A DNA stretch of 42,154 nucleotides from Thermacetogenium sp. UBA4966 (GCA_002397275.1 DHAA01000031.1:1-42154); one strand, 5' to 3'; counted from the stretch's first letter, positions 1 through 7,532 are shown. The notes: generated by a model not told the origin, from the sequence alone. Numbers and translations: made by a program.

Positions 1-121
1 CCACCCGCACTCCCATGCCCCCGGGGGGCAGATAGCCGCTGATCATCCCCGGGGGCATGGGAGTGCGGGTGGACAGCGGCTATCTGCCCCCCGGGGGCAT
101 GGGAGTGCGGGTGGACAGCGG
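1..121. repeat. Nested inverted and direct repeats at the window edge
   Basis: Positions 1-40 are the exact reverse complement of 75-114, and 1-26 are also the reverse complement of 47-72. In addition 47-79 is repeated directly at 89-121 (33 bases, offset 42). The duplicated stretch is accC coding sequence (it reads PPGGMGVRVDSG), and the left arm carries an in-frame TAG at 33-35. A coding segment that is duplicated and then folded back on itself exactly at the end of a sequence is most simply an assembly or library artefact, not biology. Confidence 0.85.
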
Positions 122-350
122 GGTTTATCCGGGCTGTTTGATCTCTCCCTTTTATGATTCCCTGATCGCCAAGCTGATCACCTGGGGGCGCAGCCGTGAG
201 GAGGCCATCCGGCGTATGGAGCGGGCGTTGAGCGAATATCGGATCGACGGCGTGAAGACCACCATACCCTTCCTGCGCCGGCTGATGGGCAATGAACGTT
301 TTCGCAAGTCTTTAGTGGACACATCTTTTATCAATTCGCTGACGGAATGA
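42..350 (+). CDS. accC: Acetyl-CoA carboxylase biotin carboxylase subunit, C-terminal fragment
   Basis: This is the tail of biotin carboxylase, which carboxylates the biotin of BCCP with bicarbonate and ATP in the first step of fatty acid synthesis. The segments LPPGGMGVRVDSG and SPFYDSLIAKLITWG are typical of the C-terminal domain of AccC, and the protein ends about 80 residues later, as in the family (usual length near 450). Only the last 85-90 residues are genuine: the first dozen codons repeat MGVRVDSG because of the edge duplication, so there is no real start here. Upstream position relative to the Asp23/AmaP genes matches many Clostridia. It could belong to a related biotin-dependent carboxylase, but accC fits best. 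Confidence 0.85.
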   Translation: MIPGGMGVRVDSGYLPPGGMGVRVDSGVYPGCLISPFYDSLIAKLITWGRSREEAIRRMERALSEYRIDGVKTTIPFLRRLMGNERFRKSLVDTSFINSLTE

Positions 351-449
351 CCCTGAGAAAAAGGTTTTGCAATTCTATTGCCTGCTGGTATAATGGTTTG
401 TAGATTGGACATAATTAGCAAAAGCCGAAAAGGAGGGATCGGGGCGAAA

Positions 450-842
450 ATGGAAACTGTGAATCTTGAGGAAGCAGGACGCACATCTTTAGGGGCGATC
501 AGAATCGCCAATGAGGTTGTGGCTGTCATCGCCGGGCTGGCGGCAACTGAGATCGACGGGCTTGTGGGTATGAGCGGCGGCATTGCCGGCGGTTTTGCGG
601 AAATGCTGGGCCGCAAGAACCTGTCCAAGGGGGTCAGGGTCGAGGTCGGAGAAAAAGAGGCCGCGGTGGATATCTTCGTTATTGTGGAGTACGGCGCCAA
701 GATTCCTGACGTCGCTTCCCTAGTGCAGGAGAATGTCAAGCATGCCATCGAAAGCATGACCGGGCTGAAAGTGCTGGAAGTAAATGTTCATGTACAGGGC
801 GTTTCTTTTCCTGATGTCCAGGAAGAGCAGCGCGTTAAATAG
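450..842 (+). CDS. Asp23/Gls24 family envelope stress response protein
   Basis: A 130-residue Asp23/Gls24 protein. The family comprises small cytosolic proteins that gather at the membrane through the AmaP anchor and are linked to alkaline and cell-envelope stress. Diagnostic stretches are GAIRIANEVVAVIAGLAA near the N terminus, the glycine-rich GMSGGIAGGFAEMLGRKN loop, and the C-terminal VLEVNVHVQGVSF strand. I chose the ATG at 450 because AAAGGAGGG lies 12 bases upstream; an in-frame ATG at 378 has no ribosome binding site. The next two genes, AmaP and DUF2273, form the usual partner set. Confidence 0.9.
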   Translation: METVNLEEAGRTSLGAIRIANEVVAVIAGLAATEIDGLVGMSGGIAGGFAEMLGRKNLSKGVRVEVGEKEAAVDIFVIVEYGAKIPDVASLVQENVKHAIESMTGLKVLEVNVHVQGVSFPDVQEEQRVK

Positions 843-869
843 GAAACTGTAAAGGAGTTTTATACTATT

Positions 870-1406
870 ATGCGCCGACGCCACCTTTTCTTTTTGATCG
901 TTTTTGCTTTGATCATAATCTTTATATCAGGATCTGCCTTTGCGGCTGCCATGGGGTGGATAGAGTCTCTAGAGCGGGCGGATGTTTTTTTGGCTGATGC
1001 AGACAACAGGTGGGGCGTAGGGGCGGTGAGCGCTTTCTTGCTCTTGCTGGCTCTCTGGTCACTGGTGGATCTCTTGCGGACGCCCAAGGAGCGTGACCTG
1101 GTTATACATGAGTCCGGCCTGGGCAGTGTGGAGATCTCCTCTGTTGCTCTGGAGAGCATGATTCGCCGGGCGGCCCGGGATGTGCGCGATGTGCGTGATG
1201 TCCAACCTGTTCTGCGTACGGACCAGAACGGCCTGGTGGTTATGCTGCGTATGAGCGTTAGTCCTGATGCCACCCTGCCGGAAATCTCTCAGGATGTACA
1301 GCAAACAGTGCAGGAAAACCTGGAAAAGAAAGCCGGGGTTCATGTTTCCAGCGTACAGGTGCTGATCCGGAGCGTTACCGCGGATATGCGTCCCCGGGTG
1401 GAATAG
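870..1406 (+). CDS. amaP: Alkaline shock response membrane anchor protein AmaP
   Basis: A 178-residue membrane protein with two predicted transmembrane helices (about residues 6-27 and 50-69) followed by a cytoplasmic Asp23-like domain that ends in NLEKKAGVHVSSVQVLIRSV. In Staphylococcus AmaP tethers Asp23 to the membrane; the same role is inferred from the hairpin topology and from lying 27 bases after an Asp23 gene. AAAGGAG sits 10 bases before the ATG. The sequence DVRDVRDVQ at about residue 108 is a small internal repeat. Length is normal for the family. Confidence 0.88.
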   Translation: MRRRHLFFLIVFALIIIFISGSAFAAAMGWIESLERADVFLADADNRWGVGAVSAFLLLLALWSLVDLLRTPKERDLVIHESGLGSVEISSVALESMIRRAARDVRDVRDVQPVLRTDQNGLVVMLRMSVSPDATLPEISQDVQQTVQENLEKKAGVHVSSVQVLIRSVTADMRPRVE

Positions 1407-1423
1407 AAAGGGAGGCGCAGGAT

Positions 1424-1645
1424 ATGGGCAGAAATATTTATGAAATTTTTCAGTACCTTTTAGATAACCACAGGGGAAAGCTGCTGGGCTTGGCCCTGGG
1501 ATTGCTGATCGGTCTGCTTATCATATCATTTGGTTTCTGGAAGTCCCTTTTGGTTGTTTTATGCGTCGTTATCGGTTATTTTTTGGGAAAGCACATTGAT
1601 GAAGGCGGGGGACCGGGAGACTGGTGGGAGCGTTATTTCCGTTGA
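1424..1645 (+). CDS. DUF2273 small membrane protein
   Basis: A 73-residue protein with one long or two short hydrophobic helices (about residues 19-53) and a conserved tail with GKHIDEGGGPGDWWERYF. This matches the DUF2273 family, regularly found beside Asp23 and AmaP genes, where it is thought to be part of the same envelope-stress complex; its biochemical role is unknown. AAGGGAGG precedes the ATG by about 9 bases and only 17 bases separate it from amaP, so the three genes are probably one transcript. Confidence 0.85.
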   Translation: MGRNIYEIFQYLLDNHRGKLLGLALGLLIGLLIISFGFWKSLLVVLCVVIGYFLGKHIDEGGGPGDWWERYFR

Positions 1646-1689
1646 TCGAGCAGACCCCGGAGAAAGTTTGATGAAAGGGGGTCGGGTCA

Positions 1690-2112
1690 TTGGGCAGGCG
1701 GCGGGCCAGAGAGATTGCACTTCAAGTCTTGTTCCAGGTTGATCTCGTTAATGCAGAACCGTACCGCGCTATAAATTACCTGCTGGCTGAGAACCCTGTT
1801 CCCGACGATGTGGCCGTTTTTGTCCGTTCCCTGGTTAAGGGAACCCTTGAAAATTTGTCGGAAATAGATGATTATATCATGCGCTATGCTGTCGAGTGGG
1901 ACCTGGATCGGATGGCTAATGTGGACCGCAATATATTGAGATTAGGACTATATGAAATGATGTACGAGCAGGGGACGCCTATCAATGTAGCTATCAATGA
2001 GGCGCTGGAACTGTCCAAAACCTTCAGCCATGAAGAGGCGCTTCGCTTTATCAACGGCATTCTGGGCCGAATAGCCAGAGAAGCGATTGCAGGACCCGGC
2101 GCCATCGACTGA
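1690..2112 (+). CDS. nusB: Transcription antitermination factor NusB
   Basis: NusB (140 residues) binds boxA RNA with NusE/S10 and helps antitermination on rRNA operons. The N-terminal GRRRAREIALQVLFQ signature, MANVDRNILRLGLYEM in the middle and the INVAINEALELSKTF stretch are all characteristic. The start is TTG at 1690, preceded by GAAAGGGGG. The C terminus overlaps the left arm of a terminator hairpin. Its neighbours (Asp23 group upstream, folD/xse/ispA downstream) follow the common Firmicutes order. Confidence 0.95.
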   Translation: MGRRRAREIALQVLFQVDLVNAEPYRAINYLLAENPVPDDVAVFVRSLVKGTLENLSEIDDYIMRYAVEWDLDRMANVDRNILRLGLYEMMYEQGTPINVAINEALELSKTFSHEEALRFINGILGRIAREAIAGPGAID

Positions 2113-2125
2113 TGCCGGGTTTTTA
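2095..2125 (+). terminator. Rho-independent terminator after nusB
   Basis: CCCGGC at 2095-2100 pairs with GCCGGG at 2114-2119 and is followed at once by TTTTTA. The left arm lies inside the last codons of nusB and the stop codon is in the loop, so the element is very compact. Confidence 0.7.
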
Positions 2126-2260
2126 ATAAGTTTTATTGATCATGGCAGGAATTTGCATAGTCTGTTGCGAATATATTCCGGTAAGCTGATCGTATGTACA
2201 GATGGTATGTTTAGCGTATGTTTTTCGGCTGTTTACACATTGCTTTAAGTTTCTGCAGGG

Positions 2261-2292
2261 CAGCCGTTTGCAAAAAACAGCGGCTGTTTTTG
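2261..2292 (+). terminator. Second terminator-like hairpin in the nusB-folD gap
   Basis: CAGCCG at 2261-2266 pairs with CGGCTG at 2281-2286, followed by a T run. It lies in a 284-base gap in which I see no gene and no recognisable riboswitch. It may back up the first terminator or belong to a short leader transcript ahead of folD. Confidence 0.6.
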
Positions 2293-2396
2293 TTATTGCT
2301 TGTCTTTTGGAATTATATGCTGAACTGGGGGTGGGGTGAGGGCAGGCGGTTTTTTTAATTTAAAACTTTTGTTATAGAGAATAAGGAGGGGGAAAT

Positions 2397-3266
2397 ATGC
2401 CGGCGCAACTTTTAAAAGGTAAGCCTATGGCGGACAAGATCAAAGCGGACGTCAAAAAAGAGGTTGAGGATTTAAAGTCTAAGGGGGTCTCCCCAAGTCT
2501 TGTGGCGATTCAGGTAGGGGAGAACGATGCTTCCAGGGTTTACACCAATGCCCAGAAAAAGAACGCTGAGCTCTGCGGCATTAAATATGAACTTCAGGAA
2601 CTGCCTGCCAGCATGGCTCAGGAGCAGTTGATTAAACACATCGACGGATTGAACGCGGATCCCAACGTTACCGGTATCATCCTGCAGATGCCTGTCCCTG
2701 AGCAGATCGACGGCAAGGTATGTCAGTGGAGAATCGCTTACGAAAAAGACATTGAGGGAGTCACCCCTTACAATGTGGGGCTGGTTACCTTTGGTAAGCC
2801 CAGACTGACGCCGTGTACGGCTTTGGGAGCATTTGAGCTGATTAAATCCACAGGCGTGGAACTCTATGGAAAAGAAGTTGTTGTAGTGGGTCACAGCGAT
2901 ATCGTAGGGAAACCTGCCGCTTTGCTGCTTTTAAACAGCTTCGGCACAGTGACGGTTACCCATATTGCCACAGGTCAGAGGGGTCTCACCGAGGGGCATG
3001 TACGCAGGGCCGAGATTTTAGTTGTAGCAGTAGGAGTACCTCACCTGATTAAAGGTGACTGGGTGAAAGAGGGCGCCATCGTCGTGGATATAGGAATAAA
3101 TCCCAAGGACGGCAAGATCCTGGGCGACGTGGAAACCGAGGCGGCTATGGAGAAAGCCGCATGGATTACCCCGGTTCCGGGCGGCGCCGGTACCGCAACG
3201 ACAGCCATCTTAATGCGCAACACCGTTGAGGCTGCCAAGTGGCAGTTGGAGATGAAGCAGTCCTAA
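2397..3266 (+). CDS. FolD-like methylenetetrahydrofolate dehydrogenase, divergent copy 1
   Basis: A 289-residue member of the FolD family (NAD(P)-dependent 5,10-methylene-THF dehydrogenase / methenyl-THF cyclohydrolase). Family landmarks present are GIILQMPVP (Gln97), the Rossmann loop VVVVGHSDIVGKP and ITPVPGGAGT. Two active-site positions differ from the family: the catalytic lysine four residues after Tyr49 is Gln53, and the usual KDVDG motif reads KDIEG (Glu120). Lysine-to-glutamine change at this site in the human enzyme is reported to destroy cyclohydrolase while sparing some dehydrogenase activity. The usual Pro-Met after the last glycines is also absent. It is therefore plausibly a dehydrogenase-only or otherwise specialised enzyme. 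AAGGAGGGGG precedes the ATG. A canonical-lysine paralogue follows directly. Confidence 0.85.
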   Translation: MPAQLLKGKPMADKIKADVKKEVEDLKSKGVSPSLVAIQVGENDASRVYTNAQKKNAELCGIKYELQELPASMAQEQLIKHIDGLNADPNVTGIILQMPVPEQIDGKVCQWRIAYEKDIEGVTPYNVGLVTFGKPRLTPCTALGAFELIKSTGVELYGKEVVVVGHSDIVGKPAALLLLNSFGTVTVTHIATGQRGLTEGHVRRAEILVVAVGVPHLIKGDWVKEGAIVVDIGINPKDGKILGDVETEAAMEKAAWITPVPGGAGTATTAILMRNTVEAAKWQLEMKQS

Positions 3267-3282
3267 GAGAGTGAATGAAAGC

Positions 3283-3324
3283 GGAGAACTGGATCACGGG
3301 GAGGTGTTCCAGTTCTCCTTTACT
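3283..3324 (+). terminator. Hairpin between the two folD genes
   Basis: GGAGAACTGG at 3283-3292 is perfectly complementary to CCAGTTCTCC at 3309-3318, followed by a weak T-rich tract (TTTACTT). This 10-bp stem looks like a leaky terminator or an mRNA-stability element that could separate expression of the two paralogues. Confidence 0.6.
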
Positions 3325-3358
3325 TATCTGTAACAGACTGTAAAAGGAGGTTTGCTTG

Positions 3359-4213
3359 ATGTCGGCTGTACGTATAGATGGAAAGCAAATGGCGGCAGAG
3401 GTGCGGGAAATGCTCTCCAAAGAGGTGGAGCAGCTCAAAAAGAAGGGCGTTACGCCCGGTATGGCTACCGTTCTGGTGGGGGGCGCCGAAGACTCTGCCA
3501 TTTATGTGCGCAACAAATGCAAGAACTGTGAATCTGTAGGCGGATATGCCGAAAGCCACCACCTGGGCGAAGATACGACGATTGACGAGCTGATGGGCCT
3601 TATCGAACGGCTCAACAAGGATGAGAAGATTCACGGCATTTTGGTGCAGCTGCCCTTGCCCGAACACCTGGATAAGTATGAAAAACAGGTGATGAATTCC
3701 ATTCTTCCGGAGAAGGATATCGACGCCTTCCATCCGATGAATTTGGGCAATCTGATGATCGGGGATCAGTGCTACCTGGGTGTGACCGCCAATGCCTGCG
3801 TTAAAATTCTGGAGAATATCAATGTGGATTTTAAAGGCAAGCATGCCGTTGTGGTCGGCTGGTCGATTGAAATAGGTAAGCCGGTGACCCTGATGCTCTT
3901 TGAAAGAGGGTGCGCGGTTACTCTGGTACACCCGGATGAGGACTTTGCCCCCTATACAAAAGAGGCGGATATAATCATCACGGAGGTGGGCAGGCCGCAG
4001 GCGATCAGCGGCGCTATGGTCAAGCCGGGCGCTGTGGTGATCGACACCGGTTCCAACTGGATCAACGGTAAAACCATCGGGGATGTTGAATATGACAGCG
4101 CCGCGGAGACAGCCGGCTATATTACTCCTGTTCCCGGAGGGGTAGGGCCGATGCGCATCATTATGCTGATCTACAATCTCGTGGAAGCTGCCAAACGATT
4201 GAGCGGGGTGTAA
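3359..4213 (+). CDS. folD: FolD bifunctional methylene-THF dehydrogenase/cyclohydrolase, copy 2
   Basis: A 284-residue FolD with the canonical active site: Tyr49 followed by Lys53 in IYVRNKCKN, Gln97 in GILVQLPLPEHLD, Asp122 in KDIDAFHP and TPVPGGVGPM near the C terminus. It interconverts methylene-, methenyl- and formyl-THF. The NADP-binding arginine of the GRS loop is Trp (VVVGWSIEIGKP), and the following strand ends in the acidic HPDEDF, which suggests NAD rather than NADP use; this is inference. Start chosen at ATG 3359 with AAAGGAGG 8 bases upstream; TTG at 3356 is possible. The stop codon is directly followed in frame by xseA. Confidence 0.9.
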   Translation: MSAVRIDGKQMAAEVREMLSKEVEQLKKKGVTPGMATVLVGGAEDSAIYVRNKCKNCESVGGYAESHHLGEDTTIDELMGLIERLNKDEKIHGILVQLPLPEHLDKYEKQVMNSILPEKDIDAFHPMNLGNLMIGDQCYLGVTANACVKILENINVDFKGKHAVVVGWSIEIGKPVTLMLFERGCAVTLVHPDEDFAPYTKEADIIITEVGRPQAISGAMVKPGAVVIDTGSNWINGKTIGDVEYDSAAETAGYITPVPGGVGPMRIIMLIYNLVEAAKRLSGV

Positions 4214-4219
4214 GCGGTT

Positions 4220-5461
4220 ATTGAGCGGCGGATCTATCAGGTAGGAGAGATCAATACATATCTGCGTTCTCTTCTGGAGGCCGACCCTCTGTTGAACGAT
4301 CTGTGGGTACGCGGGGAAATTTCCAATTACAAGCGCCACAGTTCCGGGCATCTTTATTTCACCTTGAAGGATGAAAGAGGGCGCCTGAGGTGTGTCATGT
4401 TCCGTTCCAGGGGGAGGAGACTCGCCTTTCTTCCCTCCGACGGGATGAGGGTTTTGGCCAGGGGATATATCGGTATTTATGAAAGGGACGGTTTATACCA
4501 GTTTTATGTTCAGGAGCTGGCGCTGGACGGACAGGGAGCTCTTTACCAGGCGTTCTGTCTGTTAAAGGAGCGGCTGCAGGAAGAGGGCCTTTTCGCTCCT
4601 GAACATAAAAAACCCATTCCCTTTCTCCCCCGCAGAATTGGCGTCGTCACATCGCCGACAGGAGCCGCCTGGCGTGATCTGGTCACAGTGATCAGGAGGC
4701 GTTTCCCGGAAATGCCTGTGGCGCTGGCGCCGGCTTCTGTACAGGGTGAGGACGCCCCCCGGGAGATCTGTGCCGCTCTTGGCGCTTTAAATAAGAAAGA
4801 GGATATCGATGTGATAATTATAGGGCGCGGGGGAGGCTCGCTGGAGGAGCTTTGGGCCTTTAACACCGAACAGGTGGCCCGCGCTGTTTTTGCTTCACGG
4901 CTCCCTGTGGTCAGCGCCGTGGGGCATGAAACGGATTATACCATTGCCGACCTGGTGGCCGACTTGCGGGCGCCTACCCCTTCCGCGGCCGCGGAAATGG
5001 TCGTTCCCCGACGCAGGGATCTGGAGGAAAGGGTGCGTTTGCATGAACAGAGGATGGTCAGGTGTGTTACCCGCATGCTGCAGGGAGCGGAGGAGTGTAT
5101 CCGTGCCTACTCGGTGAGCAATCTGGGCGCCGTCCTTTCCCGCGCGGCGAATATCGAAAAGCAGGAAGTGAGTCGCTATGCCTCGCGCCTGCTGCAGAGA
5201 ATAAGCCTTGTGCGCGACCGGGAATCTCAGGGGGTCCAAGCTTTGGCGGGCAAGCTGGATGTATTGAGCCCGCTTGGGGTTCTGAAAAGAGGCTACAGCA
5301 TCTGTCTGGATAGCCGCTCCGGGGAATCTATTGCGGACAGCGGCTCTGTCCGGAAAGGCGATGCGGTGACCGTGGTTTTACGAAAGGGAAGCCTTGACTG
5401 TGAAGTCAGGGGAACGAAGGAGGTAAGCGCTTGGAGCAGCAGAACCCGGAGCAGGAATTGA
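4220..5461 (+). CDS. xseA: Exodeoxyribonuclease VII large subunit
   Basis: XseA (about 413 residues here) forms exonuclease VII with XseB and degrades single-stranded DNA. Seen are the N-terminal OB fold (LWVRGEISNYKRHSSGHLYF), IGVVTSPTGAAWRDL, the GRGGGSLEELWAFN motif and VSAVGHETDYTIADLVAD. The conserved N terminus ERRIYQVGEINTYLRSLL begins at 4223, but the frame is closed by the folD stop at 4211, and the only start-like codon between is ATT at 4220. A TTG at 4292 would remove 24 conserved residues including the beginning of the OB fold. I therefore annotate ATT as the likely start, or suspect a sequence error. It is probably translated by coupling to folD. Confidence 0.93.
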   Translation: MERRIYQVGEINTYLRSLLEADPLLNDLWVRGEISNYKRHSSGHLYFTLKDERGRLRCVMFRSRGRRLAFLPSDGMRVLARGYIGIYERDGLYQFYVQELALDGQGALYQAFCLLKERLQEEGLFAPEHKKPIPFLPRRIGVVTSPTGAAWRDLVTVIRRRFPEMPVALAPASVQGEDAPREICAALGALNKKEDIDVIIIGRGGGSLEELWAFNTEQVARAVFASRLPVVSAVGHETDYTIADLVADLRAPTPSAAAEMVVPRRRDLEERVRLHEQRMVRCVTRMLQGAEECIRAYSVSNLGAVLSRAANIEKQEVSRYASRLLQRISLVRDRESQGVQALAGKLDVLSPLGVLKRGYSICLDSRSGESIADSGSVRKGDAVTVVLRKGSLDCEVRGTKEVSAWSSRTRSRN

Positions 5462-5691
5462 CTTTTGAAGAAGCCATGGAGAGTCTGGCGTCTGTTGTCG
5501 GCGAACTGGAAAAGGGTGAACTGTCTCTGGATCAATCGCTCAAAGCCTTTGAAAGTGGTCTGGAACTGTTGCGTGTCCTCATTAAAAAGCTCAACTCCTT
5601 TGAGGAGCGTGTGGATCTGCTGATGGATGGATTTTACAGTGAGGCGCCCTCCTGGCTGCAGGACCCGGACCGAAGGGGGAGGTCCAAGTGA
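5431..5691 (+). CDS. xseB: Exodeoxyribonuclease VII small subunit
   Basis: XseB (86 residues), the small helical subunit of exonuclease VII. LTFEEAMESLASVVGELEKGELSLDQSLKAFESG is the classic family stretch, shown here in its start and end as EEAMESL and SLDQSLKAFE. The start is TTG at 5431, eight bases after AAGGAGG, and overlaps the end of xseA by 31 bases, consistent with coupled translation. The tail overlaps the GTG start of the next gene. Confidence 0.93.
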   Translation: MEQQNPEQELTFEEAMESLASVVGELEKGELSLDQSLKAFESGLELLRVLIKKLNSFEERVDLLMDGFYSEAPSWLQDPDRRGRSK

Positions 5692-6575
5692 GCTGGGAAG
5701 AGGACCTCAGGCAAAAGGCGGACCTGATCAACCGCGCTCTGGATCTTCTGTTGCCGCCTTCTTCCGCTTATCCAATCCGTCTCCATGAGGCAATGCGCTA
5801 CACCGTTTTTGCCGGGGGGAAGCGTCTGCGCGGCGCTCTTCTTTTGGCTGTCTCCGAGATGTTAGGGACCGATGCCGGCCGCGTTCTGCCGGCGGCCGCC
5901 TCGCTGGAGATGATCCATGCCTATTCTTTGATTCACGACGACCTGCCGGCCATGGATGACGACGACTACAGGCGCGGCAAGCTTACCTGCCATAAGGTCT
6001 ATGGGGAGGCCGCAGCTATCCTGGCCGGGGATGCTCTGCTCACCCTGGCTTTCGGAGCGCTCACCCGGCTGCGGGAAAAGGGTTTTGACGCCGCAGTGGT
6101 GCTGCGGGTTATCCAGGAGGTTTATAGAGCGGCGGGCTCGCAGGGGCTGGTGGGCGGTCAGGCGGTTGATCTGGAATCTGAGGGTAACCCGGTAAGTGTA
6201 AAAACCCTGGAGTACATCCACAGCCATAAGACCGCGGCGCTTTTTTCCGCGGCGGTAAGGAGCGGCGCTTTGCTGGCCGGCGCAGGCGAGGATGAACTGC
6301 AGGCGTTAAGCGATTACGCCGCGGCATTTGGGCTGGCTTTCCAGATTACCGACGACCTGCTGGATCTGACGGGTGATCAAGCCCTGTTGGGCAAAAAACC
6401 GGGGAGCGATTTAGCCAAAAAGAAAGCGACCTACCCTGGGAGCCTGGGTGTGGATCAGGCCAGGGAGACGGCGGAACGCTGTGTCGAGCAATGTCTGCAC
6501 AGCGTCGCCCGCTTCGGAGCGCCCGCGGGTTTCTTGAGGGACGCCGCCAGCTGCCTGGTGAACCGGGAAACATGA
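5688..6575 (+). CDS. ispA: Short-chain polyprenyl diphosphate synthase (farnesyl/geranylgeranyl type)
   Basis: A 295-residue trans-isoprenyl diphosphate synthase that condenses IPP with allylic diphosphates. GGKRLR at 43-48, the first aspartate-rich motif within HDDLPAMDDDDYRRGK (Asp84-90) and the second, TDDLLD (221-226), are intact. The start is GTG at 5688, overlapping the xseB stop, with GGGGGAGG just upstream. Its place after xseAB and before OLE/oapA/dxs is the known OLE locus order. The exact chain length of the product (C15 or C20) cannot be read from sequence alone; two residues before the first motif are Leu-Ile rather than aromatic pairs. Confidence 0.92.
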   Translation: MSWEEDLRQKADLINRALDLLLPPSSAYPIRLHEAMRYTVFAGGKRLRGALLLAVSEMLGTDAGRVLPAAASLEMIHAYSLIHDDLPAMDDDDYRRGKLTCHKVYGEAAAILAGDALLTLAFGALTRLREKGFDAAVVLRVIQEVYRAAGSQGLVGGQAVDLESEGNPVSVKTLEYIHSHKTAALFSAAVRSGALLAGAGEDELQALSDYAAAFGLAFQITDDLLDLTGDQALLGKKPGSDLAKKKATYPGSLGVDQARETAERCVEQCLHSVARFGAPAGFLRDAASCLVNRET

Positions 6576-6599
6576 TTAGTTACTATTTAGCTATATCCA

Positions 6600-6820
6600 A
6601 AGGCTGCTGGATTCCAGTGAAGCGACCATTATGGAGTCCCGGGTAACAGCATCAGGCGCAGCGAAGCTGCCGGTTCGGGCTGTGAGGACTGTTTGAGCAC
6701 TCCAGAAGTTATAAATTCGCACTATAGTATCAGCGAGTTCCGCAGCAGCCCAGAACCGGCCTGAAGCAAGCCTTGATGCTGTCCGGGACGTAATAGGGAG
6801 CAAGCGGAATCCACCGGCCG
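6600..6820. mobile_element. MITE-like long-palindrome repeat, copy 1
   Basis: The element begins GGATTCCAGTGAAGCGACC and ends AGCAAGCGGAATCCACC, imperfect terminal inverted repeats. The arms continue inward: CCCGGGTAACAGCATCAGG pairs imperfectly with CCTTGATGCTGTCCGGG, and 6670-6682 pairs with 6746-6759 (one bulge). The whole unit can thus fold as a roughly 200-base hairpin. Its left arm (6610-6665) recurs at 33357-33406 and, reversed, at 42110-42154. It encodes no transposase; the reverse-strand reading frame in it is an artefact of the repeat. It sits between ispA and the OLE promoter. Confidence 0.75.
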
Positions 6821-6822
6821 AT

Positions 6823-6850
6823 TTGATTTTATATGAAGTTGTGTTATAAT
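6823..6850 (+). promoter_or_regulatory. Sigma-A-type promoter ahead of OLE RNA
   Basis: TTGATT at 6823-6828, a 16-base spacer, then a perfect TATAAT at 6845-6850. Initiation would be expected near 6857, about 20 bases before the closing helix of the OLE RNA, which is a good positional fit. It lies just outside the MITE-like copy. Confidence 0.65.
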
Positions 6851-6856
6851 ATTTTT

Positions 6857-7475
6857 CACCGGATATATAGAATAGTGTAAACAGGTGGTGCAGTATTCTA
6901 GTCGCGGAGATCTGTTTCGAAGACGGGCCTAAAAATCCGTTACGGGCATATCAATGAAGTTCCTGGTGCTGGCTTTCGACGCCCAGTTGGGGGCTTGTGC
7001 TGGGAGTTAAGGAGGAAGGGCGATCTACAACGGCATGTAGGCGATGACCCTCCCTTCGCGGAGGCTCAAGTTTGTGGCCGACGGCTACGGCTTTGAGTTG
7101 AACCTGTATGCGGTGCCGTATAGCGCTGTGTGCAGCGTAGCCTGCCTTGAGTGGTGCTGGTGGATAGCTTGATACCGGCTCCAGCCGCAGGGGCCCTTGC
7201 GGCTGATAGCCGGAGTTGAAACCTTCACTGCAAAAGAGGCTAGAAACAGGTTGAAGTGTCGAGGAAATCTCCTAGACTGTCTGCATGAGGCGGCTTCTGT
7301 CGGGGATTAAAGTGTGGACTGAGTGGCAATCTAGCCCCGCTGTCGGCGACGAAGCGGAACAGGGTTAAAGGGAAACCGCCTGGACGGCGACGTCCTGGCG
7401 CCCTGTGGGGAAAACCTGCTGGACCTAAGCCGCAATATTTACCCGCCGGAAGACCACCTGTTTGCTTTATATCTT
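6857..7475 (+). ncRNA. ole: OLE RNA (ornate, large, extremophilic)
   Basis: A roughly 600-base GC-rich noncoding stretch with no supportable reading frame, lying exactly where OLE RNA lies in other Firmicutes: between ispA and oapA, with dxs following. Structure visible by eye: a long-range closing helix, 6877-6889 with 7453-7465 (13 pairs, one G-U); CTACA 7025-7029 with TGTAG 7036-7040 inside GGAGG/CCTCC (7011-7015 with 7049-7053); a stacked arm of CCGGCT 7175-7180 with AGCCGG 7208-7213 enclosing AGCCGCA 7183-7189 with TGCGGCT 7198-7204; and GGACG-GCGA-CGTCC at 7382-7395, a GNRA tetraloop hairpin. OLE RNA binds OapA at the membrane and has been linked to tolerance of alcohol, cold and magnesium stress in Halalkalibacterium halodurans. 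Ends are approximate. Identification rests on synteny, size and structure, not on a covariance-model search. Confidence 0.88.
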
Positions 7476-7490
7476 ATCTTACATGATCAG

Positions 7491-7532
7491 GGTTGGAGGA
7501 CGAGGTGGCAAGCCTTACCCCAACCTGTTTCC
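7491..7532 (+). promoter_or_regulatory. Hairpin between OLE RNA and oapA
   Basis: GGTTGG at 7491-7496 can pair with CCAACC at 7520-7525, followed by TGTTTCCTT. It could be a weak terminator or processing site that separates the RNA from the oapA message. The stem is short and the T tract poor. Confidence 0.35.

Noticed and set aside
2113..2396. A tetrahydrofolate riboswitch ahead of the folD pair
   Set aside because: The gap holds two terminator-like hairpins but nothing I can match to the conserved THF riboswitch core.
3320..4351. A 343-codon open frame on the minus strand across folD copy 2 and the xseA start
   Set aside because: It lies wholly opposite well-supported genes, has no ribosome site or recognisable domain and is rich in His, Gln and Arg as antisense shadows are.
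6591..6803. Minus-strand frame sharing a DAVTR-x-SIMVASLESS peptide with the frame at 33262-33504
   Set aside because: The shared peptide is only the translation of the MITE-like left arm; the rest of the two frames differs, so this is not a protein family.
6860..7480. A degraded protein gene or a group II intron in the ispA-oapA gap
   Set aside because: No frame is kept and no intron protein or domain V is seen; the closing helix and the OLE gene order explain the region better.
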